Below, one piece after another: positions 8,786-16,801 of a DNA stretch of 39,825 bases. The position numbers and the translations under genes are program-made. The DNA lies in assembly GCA_947448625.1 (NCBI GenBank), contig CANFOT010000010.1, positions 1 to 39,825 on the forward strand, written 5' to 3'. The number at the start of each line of letters is the position of its first letter. Position 1 is the first letter of the stretch. The DNA comes from Burkholderiaceae bacterium (GTDB lineage Bacteria; Pseudomonadota; Gammaproteobacteria; Burkholderiales; Burkholderiaceae). Under the pieces are notes generated by a model that worked only from the letters and a program-made list of their open reading frames with translations, was not told the DNA's origin and searched no databases.

Positions 8786-9708
8786 TAGAAGTAACCTTCT
8801 TTCTTGCGGCGCTCCATAGAGGCCTCATTAGTTTGATCATCCATACGAGTGGCGCCACGTTCAGTAATTTCCGTAATTGCTGTTTCGGCAATGATGTCGA
8901 TAGGATTGGCGGCAGTGCTTAGGACTGGGCAGGTGCAGCTAATATCGCCTACTGTACGGAAACGGACATTCAAAATCTCACTCACATCACCGGGTGCTTT
9001 CGGTGTGATGTTGGTAACTGGAACTAGGAGGCTATTCTTCCGAACAACTTCACGTTCATGCGTGTAGTAAATGCTTGGAAGCTCTAATTTTTCTCTAGCG
9101 ATGTATTGCCAGATATCAAGCTCGGTCCAATTGGAGATTGGGAAGACGCGCATGTTTTCACCTTGGGAAATACGAGCGTTGTAAAGATTCCAGAGCTCAG
9201 GACGTTGCGCTTTTGGATCCCACTGACCGAATTCATCGCGGAAAGAAAAGATGCGTTCTTTAGCGCGAGCCTTTTCTTCGTCGCGACGTGCGCCGCCCAT
9301 GAGGGCGTCAAATTCATGCTCTGCAATAGCTTCTAGCAAAGTCACCGCCTGAGCCGCATTGCGAGAATCGGTTTCTTTGCGCAAGCGAACGGTGCCCTTT
9401 TTAATAGAGTCTTCAACATGACCCACAATGAGCTTTACGCCAGTTTTCTTAACTACAGCATCACGATAGGCAATGACTTCTGGATAGTTGTGGCCGGTAT
9501 CAATATGCAAAATAGGGAATGGGAGTTTTACAGGGCGATTGCCAAACTGAAAAGCTTTGCGTGCCAAGTGGAACATCACAATGGAATCTTTTCCGCCCGA
9601 GAAAAGCATCGTTGGATTTGCGCACTGCGCCACTACTTCGCGAATAATGTAGATCGACTCAGCTGCTAGCCAATCTAAATGGTCATCTAATAATTTTTGT
9701 TCTTGCAT
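8785..9708 (-). CDS. cysD: Sulfate adenylyltransferase subunit 2 CysD
   Basis: The catalytic subunit of ATP sulfurylase, forming adenosine 5'-phosphosulfate (APS) from ATP and sulfate. The 307 residues have the PP-loop motif SGGKDS (37-42), LHIDTGHNYPEV, MGGARRDEEKARAKERIFS and the conserved C-terminal RMDDQTNEASMERRKKEGYF. It lies 48 bp downstream of cysH and overlaps cysN by one base. Confidence 0.96.
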   Translation of the reverse strand: MQEQKLLDDHLDWLAAESIYIIREVVAQCANPTMLFSGGKDSIVMFHLARKAFQFGNRPVKLPFPILHIDTGHNYPEVIAYRDAVVKKTGVKLIVGHVEDSIKKGTVRLRKETDSRNAAQAVTLLEAIAEHEFDALMGGARRDEEKARAKERIFSFRDEFGQWDPKAQRPELWNLYNARISQGENMRVFPISNWTELDIWQYIAREKLELPSIYYTHEREVVRKNSLLVPVTNITPKAPGDVSEILNVRFRTVGDISCTCPVLSTAANPIDIIAETAITEITERGATRMDDQTNEASMERRKKEGYF

Positions 9709-9756
9709 TCTGTAATTCGTTCTTTGCTAAGTTTTAATACTGAAGTGATCAACCGA

Positions 9757-10485
9757 TTATTTATTAAGGTGTAGACCGCACTCTTTGCTGTCACTTTGTA
9801 ACCACCACCAGCGACCGGCACGGATGTCTTCGCCTTTTTTCACTTGACGTGTGCAAGGCTCGCAACCAATGCTGGGGTAGCCTTTTAGGTGAAGCGGGTG
9901 TATCGGTACATTTTCTTCTTTGATATAGGCCCAAAGATCAGCTTCTGACCAATCAAATAAGGGATTGAACTTGGCGATACTACGGGCATCATCAAGTTCT
10001 TCAAAGTTCAATTCAACTCGAGTGGTGGATTGCTCGCGTCTTTGGCCGGTAATCCAAGCATCTGCACCCAGGAGTGCTGCATTCAAAGGCTTAATCTTGC
10101 GAGCGCCACAACAGGCTTTCTTGGCCACTTCACCATCGTAAAAACCATTCATGCCAAATTGATCTATGAATTCCTGAATATCACTTTCCTCTGGATAGAC
10201 TTTTGTAATTGACATCCCATAGTGATTTTCTGTGGTCTTGGTCATATCCACGGTTTCTTGATGCAAGCGACCAGTAGCTAGTGTGAATAATTGAATGTTG
10301 GCTTTGGATTTAGAAATCGCATCGGTGATTACCATATCCTCAGCAGCTAAGCTAGTTGCAAAGCGAACATCAGAAAAGCGTGCAGTAATATCAAGTAAGC
10401 GATTCTTAAGGGTGGCCGTCTTTTGGGTTAACGGAGCTACATTGAGGGAGCCCTCGGGGATCGACCAAAATTCCGGGGCAATCAT
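9757..10485 (-). CDS. cysH: Adenylyl-sulfate (APS) reductase, thioredoxin-dependent, CysH family
   Basis: Reduces activated sulfate to sulfite. The 242 residues contain paired cysteines C125-C126 (KKACCGARK) and C208-x2-C211 (GCEPCTRQV), the [4Fe-4S] signature that marks APS-specific reductases rather than PAPS reductases, plus the catalytic C236 in KECGLH. This agrees with the absence of an APS kinase here. Its ATG overlaps the upstream permease stop by four bases (ATGA). Third gene of the operon. No sulfite reductase gene follows in the window. Confidence 0.94.
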   Translation of the reverse strand: MIAPEFWSIPEGSLNVAPLTQKTATLKNRLLDITARFSDVRFATSLAAEDMVITDAISKSKANIQLFTLATGRLHQETVDMTKTTENHYGMSITKVYPEESDIQEFIDQFGMNGFYDGEVAKKACCGARKIKPLNAALLGADAWITGQRREQSTTRVELNFEELDDARSIAKFNPLFDWSEADLWAYIKEENVPIHPLHLKGYPSIGCEPCTRQVKKGEDIRAGRWWWLQSDSKECGLHLNK

Positions 10486-11276
10486 GAGGACACCAGCTTA
10501 ATTCCAACCAAGAATAAGGTCCCTGCAAGAGTTGTTCTTGCTGCCTTCTCCGACAAGATGCTTGATAGTTTTGCGCCCAGCCAAATGGCGGGTACAGACC
10601 CAATCAGCAGTCCAAAAAGCAAGTCAAAATGCACGTTACCTAACCACCAATGTCCCAGTCCAGCAAGTGCGGTTAATGGAACTGCATACGCAATATCGGT
10701 ACCCGCTACTTCAGATGCCTTTAGGTGGGGATAGAGCAGCAAGATGAGCGTTGCTCCAATAGCTCCAGCACCAATTGATGAGATGGTTACTAGGACGCCA
10801 ATTATTGCGCCCACAGCGATAGTGGAAATCTTTAAGGCTGTGCCGGTGGGGAGGTAGTGCGGATTATCTTGTACCCATCTTAAAATCTTTCCCCTGAAAA
10901 GAAGTGATACCGCCGTTAACAGAACAGAAATTCCGATGGAGAGGCTGATCAAATGGTTCCAGTCTTTCGAGACTGGGCCAACATATTTCAAAACCAAGAT
11001 GGATGCTACTGCAGTGCTAATGCTACCGATGCAGAGCAAGCGAACAATATCCCAACGTACATTTCCATGAAGGCGATGTGCGGCAGTACCAAATCCTTTG
11101 GTAATTGCTGCAAACGCTAAGTCAGTGCCTACCGCTGCTGTTGGGGCAACCCCAAAGATGAGTGTTAACAAGGGGGTCATAAGCGATCCGCCGCCTACAC
11201 CAGTCATGCCAACGAGTAGTCCAACGAGTGCACCAGAAATAATGAAATGCGAGGAATCAAGCAAAAAATGAATCAT
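10482..11276 (-). CDS. TauE/SafE family membrane transporter
   Basis: A 264-residue very hydrophobic protein with about eight predicted transmembrane segments and the family's repeated glycine motifs (LVGLLVGMTGVGGGSLMTP near the N terminus, and ISSIGAGAIGATLIL in the second half). TauE/SafE proteins move sulfite, sulfonates or other sulfur anions. Linkage to cysH by a four-base overlap suggests export of excess sulfite or movement of another sulfur anion; the direction and substrate cannot be read from the sequence. Confidence 0.85.
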   Translation of the reverse strand: MIHFLLDSSHFIISGALVGLLVGMTGVGGGSLMTPLLTLIFGVAPTAAVGTDLAFAAITKGFGTAAHRLHGNVRWDIVRLLCIGSISTAVASILVLKYVGPVSKDWNHLISLSIGISVLLTAVSLLFRGKILRWVQDNPHYLPTGTALKISTIAVGAIIGVLVTISSIGAGAIGATLILLLYPHLKASEVAGTDIAYAVPLTALAGLGHWWLGNVHFDLLFGLLIGSVPAIWLGAKLSSILSEKAARTTLAGTLFLVGIKLVSS

Positions 11277-11294
11277 CAGTACATTGCCCCCTAA

Positions 11295-11459
11295 TTAAGC
11301 GAAGGCTTGTTCGAATTCATCAAGCTTGATGGCATTCATGAGAAACAGAATTTGACGCTGGAAACTTTTGCGCTCAGCCACATTCTCATGCGGCAAACGA
11401 TCATGCTCGCGTAATAGCTTGGTAATAATTGGGTTGTAGTGCTCGCGTACGGGGGACAT
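11295..11459 (-). CDS. Small 54-residue protein, first ORF of the cys operon
   Basis: ATG at 11459-11457 with an AAGGAA ribosome site six bases upstream, stop TAA at 11297-11295, 18 bp before the TauE/SafE gene. The predicted product starts MSPVREHYNPIITKLLREHD and ends NAIKLDEFEQAFA. It is charged and probably helical, with no cysteine, signal peptide or membrane segment. I do not recognise the family. The good ribosome site, tight spacing and position between the operon leader and the permease gene support a real gene. The lack of cysteine and methionine runs argues against a simple attenuating leader peptide. Confidence 0.6.
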   Translation of the reverse strand: MSPVREHYNPIITKLLREHDRLPHENVAERKSFQRQILFLMNAIKLDEFEQAFA

Positions 11460-11466
11460 CTAAATT

Positions 11467-11503
11467 CCTTGGTAAATATCTCGTTAGAGAGAATTTACCA
11501 AGG
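11467..11503 (-). promoter_or_regulatory. 11-bp inverted repeat overlapping the ribosome site of the 54-residue ORF
   Basis: Perfect arms CCTTGGTAAAT and ATTTACCAAGG separated by 15 bases. On the minus-strand transcript the 3' arm contains AAGG of the ribosome binding site, so folding would hide it. No U tract follows, so it is not an intrinsic terminator. It could equally be a DNA operator for a dimeric regulator. Confidence 0.5.
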
Positions 11504-11505
11504 GG

Positions 11506-11532
11506 TCTATATATCCACAAGGAATATATAGA
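11506..11532 (-). promoter_or_regulatory. AT-rich palindrome in the cys operon leader, candidate regulator site
   Basis: Arms TCTATATATCC and GGAATATATAGA around ACAA, with one unpaired base. It is next to the hairpin at 11467-11503 and 47 bp upstream of the first ORF. On the minus strand TTGTGG within it, 17 bp, then TAAATT could be a promoter. A sulfur-responsive LysR-type regulator such as CysB is the natural candidate, but no consensus was tested. Confidence 0.35.
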
Positions 11533-11564
11533 GATAACTAAATTACTTTTAGATATATAAGAGC

Positions 11565-12341
11565 TTACTTTTCTACAAAAGCGCGTTCGAATACGTAGTC
11601 GCCTAATTGACCAAGGCTTGGGGAAACTTTAAAGCCTTTGGCATCAAGCATCTCAGCAGTTTCTTTGAGCATTGAAGGGCTACCGCAGATCATGGCGCGG
11701 TCGACTGCTGGGTCTAATGGCGGCAAGCCAATATCTTTGAAAAGTTGGCCAGATTCAATCGCGGTAGTTAAGCGACCAGTGTGTTTAAACGCTTCACGAG
11801 TCACTGTTGGGTAGTAAATCAATTTTTCACGAATGATTTCACCAATGTATTCATCTTGGGTCAATTCATTCTTAATGTAATCGGCATAGGCCAATTCACT
11901 TACCAAGCGCACGCCGTGAATGAGAACCACTTTTTCAAATTTCTCGTAAGTGTCTGGATCGCGAATGATGCTCATGAATGGCGCTAGACCTGTGCCAGTG
12001 CTGAAGAGATAGAGATGTTTGCCTGGATTTAAGTCATCGATCACCAGTGTGCCAACAGATTTCTCGCTGACCAAGATTGGATCGCCAACCTGAATTTTTT
12101 GAAGACGGGAGGTGAGTGGACCATCTTGAACTTTAATGCTCAAGAATTCTAGATGTTCTTCATAGTTAGGGCTAGCAACGCTGTATGCCCGAACCAGGGG
12201 TTTACCTTCAACCTCTAGGCCGATCATCAAAAAATGGCCGCTACGGAAACGCAGGCCTTTATTGCGGGTAGTGGTGAAGCTAAAGAGGGTGTCGTTCCAG
12301 TGGTGAACGGTGAGAACGGTTTCAGTGTTGTATGCGGCCAT
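11565..12341 (-). CDS. fpr: Ferredoxin/flavodoxin-NADP+ reductase
   Basis: An FAD enzyme that exchanges electrons between NADPH and ferredoxin or flavodoxin. The 258 residues show the FAD-binding RAYS motif (51-54), the NADP-binding STGTGLAPF (114-122), the CGSPSML motif, and a C-terminal DYVFERAFVEK typical of bacterial class I subclass IIA Fpr. It lies upstream of the cys operon on the same strand, with a 105-bp gap containing two palindromes, so it may be separate or may read into the cys genes. The start ATG at 12341 has no obvious ribosome site. Confidence 0.93.
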   Translation of the reverse strand: MAAYNTETVLTVHHWNDTLFSFTTTRNKGLRFRSGHFLMIGLEVEGKPLVRAYSVASPNYEEHLEFLSIKVQDGPLTSRLQKIQVGDPILVSEKSVGTLVIDDLNPGKHLYLFSTGTGLAPFMSIIRDPDTYEKFEKVVLIHGVRLVSELAYADYIKNELTQDEYIGEIIREKLIYYPTVTREAFKHTGRLTTAIESGQLFKDIGLPPLDPAVDRAMICGSPSMLKETAEMLDAKGFKVSPSLGQLGDYVFERAFVEK

Positions 12342-12516
12342 ATTGGAAGCTAGGTAAATTATGCAAAACCATGATTATCCTCATTCTTGCTTTGTTTTAG
12401 GTCTCTAAAGCCCTTAAACTAGGATTAACTTCTCATATTTATGAAACTTTTAGTAATAAAGGGGGGTTTCATCGTTAACTTGGAGTATTTGCCTGGGGTT
12501 TCGCTATTATTTGCAA
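12342..12516. other. Divergent intergenic region fpr / dsbB
   Basis: 175 bp that must hold the promoters of both divergent genes. I see one weak inverted repeat (TGAAAC 12442-12447 and GTTTCA 12466-12471) and no strong consensus promoter or gene. Confidence 0.4.
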
Positions 12517-13008
12517 ATGAGCCAAGCCAAATACCTTTACCTTTCTTTATTTAGCCTCGGGCTAGTGATTTTTGCTGTTGTCCTTCAGCGTGTCGGATAT
12601 CAAGGGGTGAGTTTTCTCCCTTGCCCCCTCTGCATTCTGCAAAGGGTTGGTTATTTGGGTGTCGCCATTTTTTGTTTCATAGCCGCTGGATTTAATCCAC
12701 TTAATCCGCTAAGGAAGATCTTCCATATCTTGGCCGCCATTTCTGCCGCCTATGGTCTTTCTATAGCAATGCGTCAAGTTTGGCTGCTTTCACATCCAGA
12801 AATCTCGTGCGGCATTGATCCTCTAGAAACTTGGATTAATCAATTTCAATTAGCGAAGGGATTGCCTTGGTTATTTAAGGCGGATGGACTATGTTCTGCC
12901 AAGCTACCTGCAATTTTGGGCCTACAAGTTCCGGAATGGTCTTTATTTTGGTTTGCTGTGTTTCTGGCAATTTTGCTCATTACCTTATTTAGAAGATCAT
13001 CCAACTGA
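12517..13008 (+). CDS. dsbB: Disulfide bond formation protein B
   Basis: An inner-membrane quinone-linked oxidase that reoxidises DsbA. From ATG 12517 (a TTG six bases earlier is also in frame) the protein has 163 residues and four transmembrane segments. The first redox pair is C36-x2-C39 (LPCPLCILQRVGY, quinone-proximal) and the second is C98 (EISCGIDPL) and C126 (KADGLCSAKLP). A downstream methyltransferase-like gene starts 7 bp after its stop. No dsbA is in the window. Confidence 0.92.
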   Translation: MSQAKYLYLSLFSLGLVIFAVVLQRVGYQGVSFLPCPLCILQRVGYLGVAIFCFIAAGFNPLNPLRKIFHILAAISAAYGLSIAMRQVWLLSHPEISCGIDPLETWINQFQLAKGLPWLFKADGLCSAKLPAILGLQVPEWSLFWFAVFLAILLITLFRRSSN

Positions 13009-13015
13009 GGAGTGT

Positions 13016-13498
13016 ATGGCACAGATATCTCTAAAACAGCGTGGCGTGGGATATGTCCTGGTTCAGATGCTTTTGATTGGACTCATTCTTTTTGGTCCTC
13101 AAGGATTTCAGTTGTTGCCTGACTCAATAGCCTCTTGGGCGCCTTATCGGCAAGTGCTGGGTATCATCATTTGCATCTTGGGTTTGCTGTTATCTTTGAT
13201 TGCAGCTTTGAATCTAGGAAAAAATCTCACTCCATTACCGTGCCCTAAAGATGACGCGCAGCTAATTGAGGTGGGGCTATATCGCCTCGTTCGCCATCCC
13301 ATTTATTCCGGCGTTTTATTGCTAGCCCTGGGGTGGCTTCTGATTTATCCATACGCCTTAGTATTTTTGTATGTATTGGCGCTATTTATTTTTTTTGAGT
13401 TGAAGACCAAGAGAGAAGAGCGCTGGCTGTTGGAGAGGTTTCCGGCTTACTCTGGATACCGCATCAGAGTGAAGAAATTTATCCCCTGGGTCTATTAG
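13016..13498 (+). CDS. Isoprenylcysteine carboxyl methyltransferase-like membrane protein
   Basis: A 160-residue protein from ATG 13016, preceded by a GAGG ribosome site; the open frame extends upstream over dsbB but that part is a shadow. Four hydrophobic segments are followed by the ICMT/PEMT family signature GLYRLVRHPIYSGVLLLALGW (about residues 83-103) and KTKREERWLLERFPAYSGYR. These enzymes use S-adenosylmethionine in the membrane; bacterial substrates are mostly unknown. It probably forms an operon with dsbB. Confidence 0.82.
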   Translation: MAQISLKQRGVGYVLVQMLLIGLILFGPQGFQLLPDSIASWAPYRQVLGIIICILGLLLSLIAALNLGKNLTPLPCPKDDAQLIEVGLYRLVRHPIYSGVLLLALGWLLIYPYALVFLYVLALFIFFELKTKREERWLLERFPAYSGYRIRVKKFIPWVY

Positions 13499-13556
13499 CC
13501 ACAAGTTGGCTGAGATAGTGCAATATTGAGCGGTCAAATTTATATAAGAGGTGTCT

Positions 13557-14009
13557 ATGAGTGAATCCCCATCGGTGAGATTGGTGCAACAAAGCGATTA
13601 TCAATTTGCGATCTATTACAACGAAGAGCGAGAACCCATTTTTGGTGATGAGCCCCCTCCTTTGGGAAGGTCTCAAGGTGCTACCCCTTCACAGTTTTTG
13701 ATGGCAGGGGTAGCTAATTGTCTATCTGATTCATTGTTATTTGCCCTCAGAAAATTTAAGCAGAATCCCGAGCCAATTGAGACCAAGGCTAGTTGCGAGA
13801 TAGGTAGAAACGATCAGAACCGTTTGCGCATTCTGAAGATTGATGTGGAGATTCGGATTGGTGTGCCTGGTGAAACTTTGGAGAATCTAGAGCGCGTCTT
13901 GGCGCAATTTCAGGATTTCTGTACTGTCTCTTCGAGTGTGAGTTTGGGTATCCCGGTAAATGTCACGGTAATCGACAGTCAGGAAAAGCGACTCTACCCC
14001 GTGGCCTAG
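13557..14009 (+). CDS. OsmC family protein
   Basis: A 150-residue protein from ATG 13557 (AGAGG ribosome site; an in-frame GTG lies six bases earlier). The OsmC/Ohr fold is indicated by the two cysteines C54 (VANCLSDSLLFAL) and C122 (FCTVSSSVSLGIPVNVTV), as in thiol peroxidases of this family. It lacks the exact Ohr motif set, so OsmC-like with likely organic hydroperoxide reduction is as far as I go. It follows the ICMT-like gene by 58 bp and ends before a strong terminator. Confidence 0.82.
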   Translation: MSESPSVRLVQQSDYQFAIYYNEEREPIFGDEPPPLGRSQGATPSQFLMAGVANCLSDSLLFALRKFKQNPEPIETKASCEIGRNDQNRLRILKIDVEIRIGVPGETLENLERVLAQFQDFCTVSSSVSLGIPVNVTVIDSQEKRLYPVA

Positions 14010-14025
14010 TCCAATCGACTTAGGT

Positions 14026-14060
14026 AAATAAAAAGCCGCAGATTCTGCGGCTTTTTATTT
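14026..14060. terminator. Bidirectional terminator between the OsmC gene and lysS
   Basis: A perfect 16-bp stem, AAATAAAAAGCCGCAG / CTGCGGCTTTTTATTT, with the 3-base loop ATT. The symmetric A and T tracts allow it to end both the plus-strand OsmC operon and the minus-strand lysS operon. Confidence 0.92.
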
Positions 14061-14077
14061 CAAATGGAATAAGAAAC

Positions 14078-15634
14078 TTATTCTTCTTCGCGGCGGAGAT
14101 GCGGAAACAAGATGACATCACGAATGTTTGGCACATCAGCAAGAAGCATCACGAGACGATCGATGCCGATACCGCAACCACCGGTTGGGGGCATACCATA
14201 CTCGAGTGCGCGGATAAAGTCATGGTCAAAGTACATCGCCTCTTCATCGCCAGCTTCTTTTTGCTCCACTTGCTTGCGGAAACGATTGGCTTGATCTTCT
14301 GCATCGTTGAGCTCGGAGAAGCCGTTAGCAATTTCACGGCCAGTAATGAACAATTCAAAACGCTCGGTGATTCCAGGGCGTGTGTCAGATTCACGCGCAA
14401 GAGGGCTTACTTCGATTGGGTAATCGATGATGTAAGTTGGTTCCCACAGGTGTGACTCGGCAACCAATTCAAATAAAGCCAGCTGGAGGGCGCCAATACC
14501 GGCATTCTTGAGGGTAGGGCTATCCGGGTTCTCGCCACCCTTTTTTAACTCAGCACGAATAAATGCAGCATCTTCTAATTGTGCGGCCTCATAGCTCTTA
14601 TTGGATTGACCGCAGTACTTCAAGATAGCTTCAGTAATCGTTAGGCGCTGGAATGGTTTACTGAGGTCTAATTCACGACCTTGGTGAGTCAGAACCGCAG
14701 TACCTTGCGCATCAATAGCAGCAGAGCGAATCAAGCTCTCCGTGAAATCCATTAGCCAGCGGTAATCTGTATAGGCTGCATAGAACTCCATCATGGTGAA
14801 TTCTGGGTTGTGACGCGGACTTACACCTTCATTGCGGAAGTTCCGATTAATTTCAAAGACGCGCTCAAAGCCGCCAACCACTAGACGCTTCAAGTACAGT
14901 TCTGGCGCAATGCGCAAAAACATCTGCATATCTAAAGCATTGTGGTGCGTAATAAATGGCTTAGCGGTTGCACCACCAGGAATCGGATGCAACATGGGCG
15001 TTTCCACTTCCATGAAGTCCGCATCGAGCATATGGCGACGCAAGGAAGCAATCGTATTGCTGCGCGCTCTAAATGTATTGCGACTTTCTGGATTCACAAT
15101 CAAATCAACATAGCGTTGACGATACTTAGTCTCTAAATCAGAAAGGCCGTGGAACTTATCTGGCAGTGGGCGCAAAGATTTACTCAGGAGGCGCAGATTG
15201 CTGCATTCGACTGAGAGCTCACCCTTATTGGTCTTGAATAAATTGCCTTCAGCAGAGATAAAGTCACCCATATCCCAGTGCTTAAATGCACCATGGGTAT
15301 CAGCCCCGCTGATTTCATCGTTGATGTAGAACTGAATCTGGCCACTGCGATCTTGAATGGTGGCAAAGCTTGCCTTGCCCATTACGCGCTTGAGTACCAT
15401 GCGACCTGCCACTTTGACGTGTATCTTCTTCGCCGCCAATTCCTCTTTAGTGAGGCTGTCGTAGTGGGCGTGAAGATCGGCAGCCAGATGGGTTGGCACA
15501 AAGTCATTTGGAAAGGCCACTCCGCTTTCACGCAGCTTGGCTAATTTCTCGCGGCGCTCGGCAATGATGTGATTTTCATCAACAACTTCGGTAGCGGGAG
15601 TTTGGTTGGGGTTGGAATTCACTTGATCGTTCAT
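14078..15634 (-). CDS. lysS: Lysyl-tRNA synthetase, class II
   Basis: Charges tRNA-Lys with lysine. The 518 residues have an N-terminal OB-fold anticodon-binding domain (about 60-165: [31 protein letters not shown]) and a class II catalytic core with motif 2 [20 protein letters not shown] near residue 265 and motif 3 [14 protein letters not shown] near 481. It lies 34 bp downstream of prfB, the common proteobacterial arrangement, and ends before the shared terminator. Confidence 0.96.
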   Translation of the reverse strand: MNDQVNSNPNQTPATEVVDENHIIAERREKLAKLRESGVAFPNDFVPTHLAADLHAHYDSLTKEELAAKKIHVKVAGRMVLKRVMGKASFATIQDRSGQIQFYINDEISGADTHGAFKHWDMGDFISAEGNLFKTNKGELSVECSNLRLLSKSLRPLPDKFHGLSDLETKYRQRYVDLIVNPESRNTFRARSNTIASLRRHMLDADFMEVETPMLHPIPGGATAKPFITHHNALDMQMFLRIAPELYLKRLVVGGFERVFEINRNFRNEGVSPRHNPEFTMMEFYAAYTDYRWLMDFTESLIRSAAIDAQGTAVLTHQGRELDLSKPFQRLTITEAILKYCGQSNKSYEAAQLEDAAFIRAELKKGGENPDSPTLKNAGIGALQLALFELVAESHLWEPTYIIDYPIEVSPLARESDTRPGITERFELFITGREIANGFSELNDAEDQANRFRKQVEQKEAGDEEAMYFDHDFIRALEYGMPPTGGCGIGIDRLVMLLADVPNIRDVILFPHLRREEE

Positions 15635-15668
15635 GGGGAATATTAATAGCTGGAATAGGGGTAATGAA

Positions 15669-16773
15669 TCAGACGCCTTGCTTCAGGCTGGCTTCAATAA
15701 AGGCATCAAGGTCACCATCCAATACTTTTTGTGTATTGGAGATCTCAACGTTAGTGCGTAGGTCTTTAATACGACTCTGGTCTAGTACGTAGGAGCGGAT
15801 CTGGTGACCCCAACCCACATCGGTCTTGCTAGCTTCAAGCTTGTCTTGCTCAGCGCGACGCTTTTGCATCTCGTGTTCGTATAGGCGTGACTTCAACATT
15901 GTCATCGCTTCAGCTCTATTGCGGTGCTGGCTTCGATCGTTCTGGCACTGCACTACGATTCCAGTTGGAAGGTGGGTTAAGCGAACTGCAGAGTCGGTCT
16001 TATTAATATGCTGACCACCTGCACCAGATGCGCGATAGGTGTCGGTGCGAATATCTGCCGGGTTTACGTCAATCTCAATCGAGTCATCAATCTCTGGGTA
16101 CACATAAATACTAGCAAAAGAGGTGTGACGACCGTTGGAGGAATCAAAAGGTGATTTGCGCACTAAGCGGTGCACACCAGTCTCCGAGCGAAGGTGTCCG
16201 TAAGCGTACTCACCATCTACCTTAATGGTTGCGCTCTTGATGCCCGCAACGTCGCCATCAGACTCTTCTAGAATTTCTGTTTTATAGCCTTTGCGCTCGC
16301 AATACTTGAGGTATTGGCGATAGAGCATACTGGCCCAATCGCATGCTTCTGTGCCGCCAGCACCGGCCTGAATATCGATAAAGCAATTGCATGAATCCAT
16401 CTCGTTATGGAACATGCGGCGGAACTCAAGATCATGAATGATCTTGCTGTAGCCCTCAACATCTTGTTCGATTGCAGCAATGGTTTCAAAATCACTTTCT
16501 TCTTTGGCCATATCGAATAATTCGAGGGCACCAGTGATATTGCTATTTAAATCAGTGAGGGTGGCAACAACCCCATCAAGCAACTTTTTTTCTTTGCCGA
16601 GGGCTTGTGCTTTCTTTTGATCGTCCCAGATAGTGGGATCTTCAAGAATAGAATTAACTTCAGTAAGGCGTCGTGACTTTACTTCGAAGTCAAAGATACC
16701 CCCGAAGTGCTTGCTCACGGGTGAGCAGATCGGATAGGGTATTTGAAATTGTATTGAGTTGTTCGGCTTCCAT
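15669..16773 (-). CDS. prfB: Peptide chain release factor 2 with programmed +1 frameshift
   Basis: Recognises UGA/UAA stop codons. Translation starts at ATG 16773 and runs 27 codons ([20 protein letters not shown] then QALRGYL) to an in-frame TGA at 16692-16690. The site reads CGGGGGTATCTTTGAC: an internal Shine-Dalgarno, a CTT slip codon, TGA and C, the classical RF2 autoregulatory frameshift. Skipping the T at 16692 gives GAC TTC GAA and 340 more residues, for a total of 367. The tripeptide SPF lies near residue 207 and GGQ near 250. A plain ORF call would miss the first exon-like part. It is 28 bp after recJ. Confidence 0.96.
16689..16703 (-). promoter_or_regulatory. prfB recoding site (internal SD, CTT TGA C)
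   Basis: On the minus strand an SD-like GGGGG lies three bases before CTTTGAC, with TGA at 16692-16690. This is the well-known context in which low RF2 levels favour +1 slippage. Confidence 0.93.
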
Positions 16774-16801
16774 CCCTTGATTATAAGGGGGTTATTGCAG
16801 C

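Noticed and set aside
12441..12554. 37-codon plus-strand ORF starting MKLLVIKGG between fpr and dsbB
   Set aside because: No ribosome site, overlaps the dsbB start in another frame, and shows no recognisable features.
12884..13015. N-terminal extension of the ICMT-like protein within dsbB
   Set aside because: It is a shadow of dsbB; ATG 13016 has a good ribosome site and starts the conserved protein.
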